Origin: Pontimonas sp. | GTDB taxonomy: Bacteria > Actinomycetota > Actinomycetes > Actinomycetales > Microbacteriaceae | Direction of reading: 5' to 3' | Assembly (NCBI GenBank): GCA_023263045.1 | Contig: JALQXU010000020.1 | Location: forward strand, 1-11,931 | DNA: 11,931 nucleotides | Part shown: positions 1-6,354 of the stretch, one piece after another | Layout of the letters: each line of letters starts with the position of its first letter | How positions within the stretch are numbered: position 1 is the stretch's first letter | Translations under genes and position numbers: made by a program | Notes under the pieces: generated by a model | Seen by the model: the letters and a program-made list of their open reading frames with translations, nothing else | Told to the model about the DNA's origin: nothing | Database searches by the model: none

Positions 1-503
1 GACTCAAGGTCTTTTTTGACAATTCGCCCACCAGGACCCGTGCCGGTCACAAGCGACAGATTAATTCCCTCCTCACGTGCACGCTTGCGCACCAGGGGGC
101 TTACATAGAGTCGACCTCCAGACATTGCCGGAGGCGAATCTGGCGCCGGCTGGGATGAGACTTCAGTCTCCGGAGCTGTGGTCGCTGGAGCGGCTGGTGC
201 TTCAGTCGGGGCAGAGATTGCTCCAGCAGTAGCCACGGCCGCATCAATGTCATCGGCAGAATCCCCAGGTCCGGAAAACACCGCAATGGGTGTTCCCACC
301 TCAACGCTCTGGCCCGGTGCGACGAGGAGGCGAGCGAGTGTGCCTTCCTCTTCCGCTTGATAATCAACGTTGGCCTTCTCTGTCTCAATTTCGGCGAGGA
401 CATCGCCCATGGAGACTTCTTGACCCTCCGACATCATCCACTGCGAGAGAACCGCTTCGGTGACACCGGCCAGAACCTCGGGCATGCGAATAACGATCGC
501 CAT
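1..503 (-). CDS. 2-oxoacid dehydrogenase E2 component (dihydrolipoamide acyltransferase), 3' end beyond window
   Basis: This is the N-terminal 167 residues of an E2 acyltransferase, which takes the acyl group from E1 on a swinging lipoyl arm and passes it to CoA. Residues 1-78 form a lipoyl domain with the lipoylation motif ETEKA, the modified lysine being K43. A linker rich in Ala, Pro, Thr and Ser follows (about 80-128). Residues 132-167 form a peripheral-subunit-binding domain (SPLVRKRAREEGI, then GTGPGGRI) that docks E1 or E3. The catalytic CoA-transferase domain must lie beyond the left edge. The ATG at 503-501 overlaps the E1 stop by one base (TGATG on the minus strand), so the two are probably translationally coupled. 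Only one lipoyl domain is present. The acyl specificity (branched-chain, acetoin or pyruvate) cannot be read from this part. The frame is open to the window edge, so it is partial rather than broken. Confidence 0.93.
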   Translation of the reverse strand, partial: MAIVIRMPEVLAGVTEAVLSQWMMSEGQEVSMGDVLAEIETEKANVDYQAEEEGTLARLLVAPGQSVEVGTPIAVFSGPGDSADDIDAAVATAGAISAPTEAPAAPATTAPETEVSSQPAPDSPPAMSGGRLYVSPLVRKRAREEGINLSLVTGTGPGGRIVKKDLE

Positions 504-2695
504 CAGTGAGCACCCCCAGCGTTGATTCGAGCTTGTTCGATTCCGCTGACAATGTCGTCGACTCCGGCGATGGCTGCCGCCTCGAGCACTTTCGAGATAC
601 TCGGGGATGCTTCTCCCCCGCTGACTCGGAGGACGGGCTGGTCGAGGTGATCAAAGAAGCGGCGCTGAATCTCGTCAGCGAGCCAGCCTCCGTACGACGT
701 GCCCCTGGCGCCTTGCTCGACAATCATCACGGCGTTGGTCTTGGTGATACTGGATTCGATGCTCGCCCAATCCACACTGGCTTGGTCGAGAAAGCGCAAG
801 TCGATGAGTTCGGCGTCTGCGCCCGTTTTATCGATGGCCTCGAGCGATTTCTGGACCATCGACAGGTAGGACAGAATTGTCAATTCCGAGCCTTCCCGAA
901 CGGTGCGAGCCGTGCCGAAGGGAATCTGGTAGTCCAGGTCACCCTGGGGAATGTCGCCTTTTCCTCCGTACAGATCGACATGCTCGATGACGAGAACTGG
1001 GTCCTCGCATGCGAGAGCCGCGTTCATCATTCCCACGTAGTCGTGGGGCGTGGAGGGCGCCATAATGCGCCAGCCAGGAGCGGTGGCAAATATTCCTGCC
1101 GGATCCATCAAGTGCTGAGATCCATAGCCGGTCCCCATGGCCACTTTGGTCCGAAGCACCAGAGGTACGGGAGACTCCCCACCGAACATGTGTCGGGCCT
1201 TTCCGATTTGGTTGAAGACCTGATCGGCCGCAACCCACAGGAAGTCCGGATACATGAACTCCACGACCGGACGGAAACGGCCATCCAAGGCCATCCCTCC
1301 GCCCAAACCTACAAAGGCGTTTTCACTGATGGGAGTGCCGAGCACTCGCCCTGGGTACTTCTCGACGAGCCCCTTTGTGGCTCCGTTAGTTCCCCCTTTG
1401 AGGCGGTGAATATCCTCACCCAGAAGAACAATTCTCGGATCGAGCTCCATCCGGCGGTCCATGACAGCGGCAACCGCATCGACAAACCGAACCGATTCTG
1501 TGTTTCCCTGGACGTCAGAGGCTTCGAGGGTTTTTGCACCCGAAAGCTCCACCAGGTCTCCCCGGACACCAACGTTGACAAAATCGGGGCTTGGCCAGAG
1601 TTCAGGCTTGATCCTGCGCACACCTGCCTTCCCGTCAGGATCTTGCTCGACGAGCTCGGCAGCCGCGCTCGCCATCGCCGACTGTGCCTTGGCGCGGAGG
1701 TCATCGACTTGTTGCTGAGTAATCAGTCCCCTTGACATCATTTCTGTAGCCATGCGAAGGAGAGGATCGCGCTCTCTCCAGGCAGCCTCCTCTTCTTTGG
1801 TCCGATAACCAAAGGCGGAGCCCGGAAAAGCACCGTTTTGATGGAAGAAGCGGTAGACCTCTGCCTCAACGACAACCGGGCCCTTGCCGCTCCGGGAAAT
1901 CTCTGCCGCCTTCTGCATCGCCAAGTGGACAGCGAGGGGATCCATGCCATCCACACGGAGCGAGGGGACCCCGAAACCAACGCCACGTCCGGAGAGCCGG
2001 GGTTCACCAGTAGCCTCCTCCACCGTGGTGGAAACGGCGTAGAGGTTGTTTTCAATAAAGAAGACCAGAGGAATATCCCAGGCGGCCGTGAGGTTCATGC
2101 TCTCGAGAACGGATCCAATGTTCACCGCTCCGTCCCCGAAATACGTCACGGTGAGGTCGTCAGTATGGGAATGCTTCTGAGCCCAGGCATTACCCGCCGC
2201 GAGAGGCACACCTCCGCCGACGATGGCGTTCGTGCCCAAACACCCCGCTTCGTGCCATTGGAGGTGCATGGAACCACCTCGGCCCTTGCAGAATCCCTGG
2301 GCAAGGCCCAAGATTTCGGCCAATGTTTTTTGCAGGACAGCCTGAACCGCGTCGTTGACAGGGGAAGAACTATCTAAACCATCCGGCGCCACATAGCACA
2401 GCGCTTTCGACAAGAACTGGTGATGTCCTCGGTGCGACCCATTGATGGCGTCGCTGGCGCGCAGTCCCACGATGGAGCCCACTGCGCCTCCTTCTTGTCC
2501 TACTGAGGAATGTGCCGGTCCGTGAACAAGCCCTTCTCCCGCAAGCTCGAGGACCGTTTCTTCGAAGGCTCGAATGAGATGGAGTTGAACCAACATGGTG
2601 TGCAGAAGTCCGGGATCAGCTGCGTCCCAGTCGGACTTTTCGGAGTAAATTTCAACCCAAGGTTCTAGGGGTAGAAGTTTCTTTTCTTTCGCCAC
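503..2695 (-). CDS. Fused E1 alpha-beta thiamine-dependent 2-oxoacid dehydrogenase
   Basis: This single chain carries both halves of an E1 enzyme, which decarboxylates a 2-oxoacid with thiamine diphosphate and acylates the lipoyl group of E2. Numbering is from the GTG at 2695 (730 aa). The alpha half (about 20-370) has the ThDP/Mg motif GDG...NN at 187-217 and the mobile loop RFFHQNGAFPGSAFGYR near 282-298. A linker at about 369-396 leads to the beta half, with PISENAF (cofactor-activating Glu458) and GSQHLMDPAG (active-site His528). Most relatives encode alpha and beta separately. The frame is open further upstream, to a TTG at 2803, but a good promoter lies inside that extension, so translation should start later. 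GTG 2695 is the first canonical start downstream and has AAGAAGG before it. A stronger ribosome site at 2741-2748 points instead at a GTT codon (2731). Branched-chain, acetoin-like or pyruvate specificity is not resolved. Confidence 0.9.
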   Translation of the reverse strand: MAKEKKLLPLEPWVEIYSEKSDWDAADPGLLHTMLVQLHLIRAFEETVLELAGEGLVHGPAHSSVGQEGGAVGSIVGLRASDAINGSHRGHHQFLSKALCYVAPDGLDSSSPVNDAVQAVLQKTLAEILGLAQGFCKGRGGSMHLQWHEAGCLGTNAIVGGGVPLAAGNAWAQKHSHTDDLTVTYFGDGAVNIGSVLESMNLTAAWDIPLVFFIENNLYAVSTTVEEATGEPRLSGRGVGFGVPSLRVDGMDPLAVHLAMQKAAEISRSGKGPVVVEAEVYRFFHQNGAFPGSAFGYRTKEEEAAWRERDPLLRMATEMMSRGLITQQQVDDLRAKAQSAMASAAAELVEQDPDGKAGVRRIKPELWPSPDFVNVGVRGDLVELSGAKTLEASDVQGNTESVRFVDAVAAVMDRRMELDPRIVLLGEDIHRLKGGTNGATKGLVEKYPGRVLGTPISENAFVGLGGGMALDGRFRPVVEFMYPDFLWVAADQVFNQIGKARHMFGGESPVPLVLRTKVAMGTGYGSQHLMDPAGIFATAPGWRIMAPSTPHDYVGMMNAALACEDPVLVIEHVDLYGGKGDIPQGDLDYQIPFGTARTVREGSELTILSYLSMVQKSLEAIDKTGADAELIDLRFLDQASVDWASIESSITKTNAVMIVEQGARGTSYGGWLADEIQRRFFDHLDQPVLRVSGGEASPSISKVLEAAAIAGVDDIVSGIEQARINAGGAH

Positions 2696-2740
2696 CGTGG
2701 CCTTCTTCCGTATCGTGCGCTTCGTCGAAACCGCGCTTAT

Positions 2741-2748
2741 CCCTCCTT
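2741..2748 (-). promoter_or_regulatory. Strong Shine-Dalgarno-like sequence (AAGGAGGG) upstream of E1
   Basis: AAGGAGGG on the minus strand is close to a perfect match to the 16S anti-SD. In the E1 frame the codon about nine to ten bases downstream is GTT (2731-2729), followed by a sequence that reads STKRTIRKK, like a natural N-terminus after a start. No ATG, GTG or TTG sits at the right distance. Either a rare start codon or a base change at the true start is implied. Confidence 0.45.
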
Positions 2749-2773
2749 CGGGATTGTCGCCACGGTACACGAG

Positions 2774-2803
2774 ATAGTATCCAATGTCACCTATTTCTCC
2801 CAA
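2774..2803 (-). promoter_or_regulatory. Predicted promoter for the E1-E2 genes
   Basis: On the minus strand TTGGGA (2803-2798) and TACTAT (2779-2774) are separated by 18 bases. They match the -35 TTGACA and the TANNNT -10 pattern of the main sigma factor. A transcript would start near 2767, giving a leader that contains the strong ribosome site at 2741-2748. It lies inside the longest E1 reading frame, which argues that the frame's first TTG is not the real start. This was read by eye and not scored. Confidence 0.42.
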
Positions 2804-2810
2804 AATCGGT

Positions 2811-2821
2811 GGAATTATTCC
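2811..2821. promoter_or_regulatory. Inverted repeat GGAATTATTCC, candidate operator
   Basis: This is a perfect 11-base palindrome (GGAAT-T-ATTCC). It sits just upstream of the minus-strand -35 box and between the two divergent transcription units. Its place and size suit a dimeric repressor such as the GntR/FCD protein encoded at 3400. A palindrome of this size is not rare by chance, so the assignment is tentative. Confidence 0.3.
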
Positions 2822-2832
2822 CAGAAACAGGA

Positions 2833-2856
2833 CATACTGGATGCAATCAGTCCAGT
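2833..2856 (+). promoter_or_regulatory. Weak -10 box (CATACT) overlapped by inverted repeat ACTGGA-N9-TCCAGT
   Basis: CATACT at 2833-2838 is one base from TATACT and could be the -10 box of the plus-strand operon, but no good -35 is seen 17 bases upstream. The repeat arms ACTGGA (2836-2841) and TCCAGT (2851-2856) are perfect and straddle the expected transcription start. This is a natural site for repression, possibly by the operon's own GntR/FCD regulator. The AGAGGGG ribosome site of the next gene (2858-2864) follows at once. Confidence 0.32.
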
Positions 2857-2871
2857 CAGAGGGGTCATGGA

Positions 2872-3396
2872 ATGCCGTTACCGGGAATGCGGGGCACCGA
2901 TCACATCGGGTTTACGGTGCCCGATCTCGATGAGGCTGAACGATTCTTCGTCGACATCATTGGGTGTACGAGGGTCTATGCGTTGGGACCTTTCGAGCGA
3001 GACGACGACTGGATGTCCACCCAACTCAATGTTCACCCCCGCTCTGTTATTAGGGAAAACCGACACTTTCGGTGCGGACACGGCACTAACTTCGAAATCT
3101 TCGAATGGAGCACCCCTGAACCCCAGGGTTCCCAGCCCAGAAACTCTGACATTGGTGGCCACCACCTCGCTTTCTATGTGGACGATCTCGACGCGGCAAT
3201 CGATTACCTGAGATCAGAGGGTGTCGAGGTCCTGGGCGATATCGTTGTGAGCAAGCAAGGCGCGACTGGCCAACGCTGGATCTATTTCCTCACGCCGTGG
3301 GGTATGCAGTGCGAACTCGTCAGTTACCCCCACGGCAAGGCTTACGAATCCGAGAGTGACGTTGTGATGTGGAATCCCACGAGACCGGCGGAATAA
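2872..3396 (+). CDS. VOC (glyoxalase/dioxygenase fold) family protein
   Basis: This is a 174-residue protein of the vicinal oxygen chelate fold, whose members use a metal centre for isomerisation, epimerisation, C-C cleavage or ligand binding. Two beta-alpha-beta-beta-beta modules are visible. The first begins at DHIGFTVPDLDEAERFF and the second at HHLAFYVDDLDAAIDYL. Probable metal ligands are H11, E75 (in NFEIFEW), H97 or H98 (GGHH) and E148 (in CELVSY), so it looks metal-competent. The ATG at 2872 was chosen because AGAGGGG lies seven bases upstream and the fold starts shortly after. An upstream GTG in frame at 2809 would add 21 unrelated-looking residues and would cover the promoter region. 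It is the first gene of the plus-strand operon and ends three bases before the GntR gene. The substrate cannot be told from sequence; an epimerase or lyase role in the same pathway is a guess. Confidence 0.85.
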   Translation: MPLPGMRGTDHIGFTVPDLDEAERFFVDIIGCTRVYALGPFERDDDWMSTQLNVHPRSVIRENRHFRCGHGTNFEIFEWSTPEPQGSQPRNSDIGGHHLAFYVDDLDAAIDYLRSEGVEVLGDIVVSKQGATGQRWIYFLTPWGMQCELVSYPHGKAYESESDVVMWNPTRPAE

Positions 3397-3399
3397 GGA

Positions 3400-4086
3400 A
3401 TGTCTGAACTTACCCCTGCCACGCGTGATGGTTCCGCGAGCTCCCGAATCGCCGAGGGCCTTCGGAGGGCGATCCTCTCGGGCGAGCACCGACCCGGCGA
3501 ACGCATCGTCCAAGAAGAACTTGCCGAGCGTTATGGAGGCTCCAGGATTCCGGTTCGAGAAGCCCTGCGGCAGCTGGAATCCGAGGGACTCGTCCGTCTC
3601 GTGGCCAACACGGGCGCGTGGGTTCAAAGCCTCACCATGGCTCAGTGCTCTGAGGTGTATCAAACCAGAGAGCGTCTCGAGCCTCTTCTTTTGCGGCATT
3701 CTGCAGAACATCTAACCGACGATGTCGTCCATTCTCTCGATGAGCTAGCCCAAAAGATGGAGAATTCAGAGGACATCGAGGAGTTTCTCGAACTCGATCG
3801 AGAATTCCATTTCGCCACCTATCGAGCCGAAGGGACCTATGTGCTGCGAGACCTCGTCACGAGGCTATGGAACACGACGCAGCCCTATCGTCGGGCGTAC
3901 ACCAGTCTCGTGGACTCGGAACACATGCGAATCTTCCACGATGACCACCACATGCTCGTGAGCGCCCTGCGCGATGGAGATCTGAAGCTCGCTGAACAAA
4001 TCGTCGCCATACACATTCGCAGAACACGGGTGAACCTTGAGAGACACCCTGAGATTTTTCCCCCCACCGACCCCAACCACGAATAG
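3400..4086 (+). CDS. GntR family transcriptional regulator, FCD subfamily
   Basis: This 228-residue DNA-binding protein is probably the local regulator. Residues 14-75 form the GntR winged helix (RIAEGLRRAILSGEHRPGERI, then IPVREALRQLESEGLV, then the wing). Residues about 82-215 form the all-helical FCD ligand domain. The metal/ligand residues of that family are visible: D133 and H137 (LDREFH), H183 (DDHHMLVSAL) and H205 (AIHIRRTR). FCD proteins with this set usually bind a metal and a small carboxylate such as a hydroxyacid or sugar acid, which releases DNA. The ATG lies three bases after the VOC stop, with GGCGGA upstream as a possible ribosome site. Being inside the operon, it probably regulates its own expression and the divergent E1-E2 genes through the inverted repeats at 2811-2856. 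The effector is unknown. Confidence 0.93.
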   Translation: MSELTPATRDGSASSRIAEGLRRAILSGEHRPGERIVQEELAERYGGSRIPVREALRQLESEGLVRLVANTGAWVQSLTMAQCSEVYQTRERLEPLLLRHSAEHLTDDVVHSLDELAQKMENSEDIEEFLELDREFHFATYRAEGTYVLRDLVTRLWNTTQPYRRAYTSLVDSEHMRIFHDDHHMLVSALRDGDLKLAEQIVAIHIRRTRVNLERHPEIFPPTDPNHE

Positions 4087-4095
4087 AGAGACGCC

Positions 4096-5472
4096 ATGAC
4101 CATCGCAGTAATCAACCCCGCCACCGGCGAAACCGTGGAGACCTTCGACGAACACTCGGCTGATGAAGTGGAAGCACGAGTTCAGAAAGCACAGAAGGCA
4201 TTCGAGGCCCTGAAGGAGACCAGCTACGCCGAGCGTGCGGTCTGGATGAAGAAGGCCGCCGACATCATGGAGTCCGAAGTCAAGGACCTCGCCACGATGC
4301 TGGTCATCGAGATGGGTAAGCCCATTGTTCAAGCTGAGGCAGAAGTCCTTAAGTGCGCCAAAAACATGCGCTTCTACGCCGACAACGCAGAGAAGTTCCT
4401 CGCTGACGAACCGCTTGAGGACCCCAGTTCTGTCAACGCGTCCTCGGCGTACCTGCACTACCAACCACTCGGTGTCGTCCTAGCCGTCATGCCTTGGAAT
4501 TACCCGCTCTGGCAGGTCATTCGTTTCGCAGCTCCAGCGCTCATGGCCGGCAACACCGGACTCCTGAAGCATGCATCCAACGTCCCCCACTCTGCCCTCT
4601 ACCTGGACTCTGTTTTCACGAGAGCTGGATTCCCGGATGGATCCTTCACCACCATTCTGACCAGTGCTGGTCCGATAGCGGGTCTCCTCGAAGATCGCCG
4701 GATCAAAGCGGTCACGTTAACCGGTTCTGAACCCGCCGGACGCGCAGTGGCCGCACAGGCCGGGGCTCACATTAAGCCCGCTGTCATGGAGCTCGGCGGG
4801 TCTGACGCCTTTATCGTGATGCCGTCTGCTGATCTTGACCAGGCTACGACCGTGGCGGTGACTGCGCGCATCAGCAATAACGGACAGTCCTGTATCGCGG
4901 GGAAGCGATTCGTCGTTCACGAGGACATCTACGACTCGTTCCTGGAGATGTTTGTTGCAAAGATGTCCGCTCTCGTCGTGGGCGACCCCCTGGACCCTGC
5001 CACGCAGGTGGGCCCCCTCGCGACCGAGCGAGGACGCCAGGAGCTTGCAGACTTGGTGGACGACGCCCGCGACAAGGGAGCCCGAGTCCTCACCGGGGGT
5101 GAGGCCCCTGACCGCCCCGGTTGGTTCTACTTGCCGACCATTGTGGATGAGCTGAAGCCGGGAATGCGTCTTGTCATGGAAGAAGCCTTCGGACCGGTGG
5201 CGAGCGTCTATAAAGTCTCGTCCCGGGAGGAAGCCGCCGAGGTAGCCAACCAGACCACGTTTGGTCTCTCGTCGGCACTCTGGACTGGAGACGACAGCGA
5301 TACCGAGTACTTCATCAAATACATCGAAGCCGGAGCGGTATTCGTCAACGGTATGACAATCTCCTATCCCGAGCTTCCCTTCGGTGGTGTCAAAGACTCT
5401 GGATTTGGTCGTGAGTTGGGTGCGCCTGGAATTCGGGAATTCTGCAACTTCAAGACCATCTGGAAAGCGTAA
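4096..5472 (+). CDS. NAD(P)-dependent aldehyde dehydrogenase, succinate-semialdehyde dehydrogenase (GabD1)-like
   Basis: This 458-residue soluble enzyme oxidises an aldehyde to a carboxylate. The full catalytic set of the ALDH superfamily is present: N135 (MPWNYP), K158 in the cofactor site (LLKHAS), E232 (MELGGSD) and the nucleophile C266 (NNGQSCIAGKRF). The C-terminal PELPFGGVKDSGFGRELG segment is typical. Overall length and the NNGQSC context resemble actinobacterial GabD1-type succinate-semialdehyde dehydrogenases more than the CoA-acylating methylmalonate-semialdehyde enzymes, which are longer. It starts nine bases after the GntR stop with GAGAG before the ATG, and ends two bases before the next gene. 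In context it may oxidise the aldehyde made by the HIBADH-like neighbour. The family is certain, the substrate is not; the GabD name should not be taken as its function here. Confidence 0.92.
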   Translation: MTIAVINPATGETVETFDEHSADEVEARVQKAQKAFEALKETSYAERAVWMKKAADIMESEVKDLATMLVIEMGKPIVQAEAEVLKCAKNMRFYADNAEKFLADEPLEDPSSVNASSAYLHYQPLGVVLAVMPWNYPLWQVIRFAAPALMAGNTGLLKHASNVPHSALYLDSVFTRAGFPDGSFTTILTSAGPIAGLLEDRRIKAVTLTGSEPAGRAVAAQAGAHIKPAVMELGGSDAFIVMPSADLDQATTVAVTARISNNGQSCIAGKRFVVHEDIYDSFLEMFVAKMSALVVGDPLDPATQVGPLATERGRQELADLVDDARDKGARVLTGGEAPDRPGWFYLPTIVDELKPGMRLVMEEAFGPVASVYKVSSREEAAEVANQTTFGLSSALWTGDDSDTEYFIKYIEAGAVFVNGMTISYPELPFGGVKDSGFGRELGAPGIREFCNFKTIWKA

Positions 5473-5474
5473 GC

Positions 5475-6350
5475 ATGGCGCGCGTCGGGTTCTTAGGCCT
5501 TGGCTCCATGGGCCAGGCAATGGCCCGGCGCCTTCTCGACGCTGGTAACGATGTTGTGGTGTGGAACCGCTCAGCAGAGCCACGCGCCGAACTCTCAGGC
5601 AGTGGCGCGACCGCTGTTGAGACTCCCGAGGAGGCTTTGGCTGTAGATCTTTCGGTGTCCATGCTCGCCAACGATGACGCGGCGGATTCGGTCCTGAGTG
5701 CTGACAATTTGCCCTCTGAGCGAATCGTCCACGCCAACATGGCTTCTGTAAGCCCAGCTATGGCCACGACTCTCAGTGAGCGCTTCGCTGAGGCTGGTCA
5801 TGGCTATGTTGCCTCGCCCGTGCTGGGCAGGCCTCACGTGGCAGCAGAGGGCGGGCTCAATATCTTGGCTGCGGGCTCGACCGGGGACATTGAGCGGATG
5901 AAGCCCCTCTTCGACGCCATGGGACAGAGAACCTGGCCTCTGGGCGAGCACGCACCGACGGCAAACGTGGTCAAGATTGCGGTGAACTACAACATCATTC
6001 ACGCGATACAGGCGCTCGCTGAGTCCGTCGCTATCACAACCGCGGCTGGAGTGAAACCGGAAGACTTTGTTGAGGTTCTGACCAAGACACTCTTTGGCGG
6101 GGTGGTCTATTCCGGCTATGGCGCACTGGTCGCGGAGCGCAGCTACACACCGACAGCATTCTCGCTCGAACTAGGTCTGAAGGACTTGGGATTAGCAGAG
6201 TCTGCGGCTCATTCAGCCGGTCTTACTCTTCCCTCCAGCGCTGTCTTGAGAGAACTCTTTGAATCAGCTCTCGCCGACCCCGAGATTGCGAATAAGGACT
6301 GGTCTGCCTTGGCTGAAGTGACCTTGAGTCAGATGAAGAGTGAGGAGTGA
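5475..6350 (+). CDS. NAD(P)-dependent beta-hydroxyacid dehydrogenase (3-hydroxyisobutyrate dehydrogenase family)
   Basis: This is a 291-residue oxidoreductase of the family that includes 3-hydroxyisobutyrate, tartronate-semialdehyde and 6-phosphogluconate-like dehydrogenases. An N-terminal Rossmann domain starts with GFLGLGSMG (5-13). The catalytic lysine K167 and partner N171 are in VVKIAVNYN, and the cofactor lysine K236 is in LKDLGLAE. The substrate carboxylate loop, usually DAPVSGG, reads ASPVLGRP here (113-120), with Leu117 in place of the serine and Arg119 in place of a glycine. That points to a different substrate from classical 3-hydroxyisobutyrate dehydrogenase. The ATG lies two bases after the ALDH stop, a pairing that suggests alcohol-to-aldehyde-to-acid oxidation. 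NAD versus NADP preference is unclear: the strand-2 end VVVWNRS has an Arg often seen in NADP users. Confidence 0.9.
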   Translation: MARVGFLGLGSMGQAMARRLLDAGNDVVVWNRSAEPRAELSGSGATAVETPEEALAVDLSVSMLANDDAADSVLSADNLPSERIVHANMASVSPAMATTLSERFAEAGHGYVASPVLGRPHVAAEGGLNILAAGSTGDIERMKPLFDAMGQRTWPLGEHAPTANVVKIAVNYNIIHAIQALAESVAITTAAGVKPEDFVEVLTKTLFGGVVYSGYGALVAERSYTPTAFSLELGLKDLGLAESAAHSAGLTLPSSAVLRELFESALADPEIANKDWSALAEVTLSQMKSEE

Positions 6351-6354
6351 CCCC

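Noticed and set aside
506..1735. Long plus-strand open frame (409 codons) opposite E1
   Set aside because: It lies wholly antisense to the conserved E1 beta/alpha region, has no recognisable motif and is a by-product of GC-rich codon use.
3865..4464. Minus-strand open frame of 199 codons across the GntR and ALDH boundary
   Set aside because: It spans two real genes on the opposite strand with no motif or ribosome site.
4096..5472. Calling the aldehyde dehydrogenase a methylmalonate-semialdehyde dehydrogenase of valine breakdown
   Set aside because: Length and the motifs around the catalytic Cys fit the succinate-semialdehyde type, and the general-base Glu232 is present, which CoA-acylating enzymes lack.
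4717..5583. Minus-strand open frame of 288 codons opposite the aldehyde dehydrogenase
   Set aside because: It is a shadow of a gene with a complete catalytic set on the other strand; low-complexity, Arg- and Gly-rich product.
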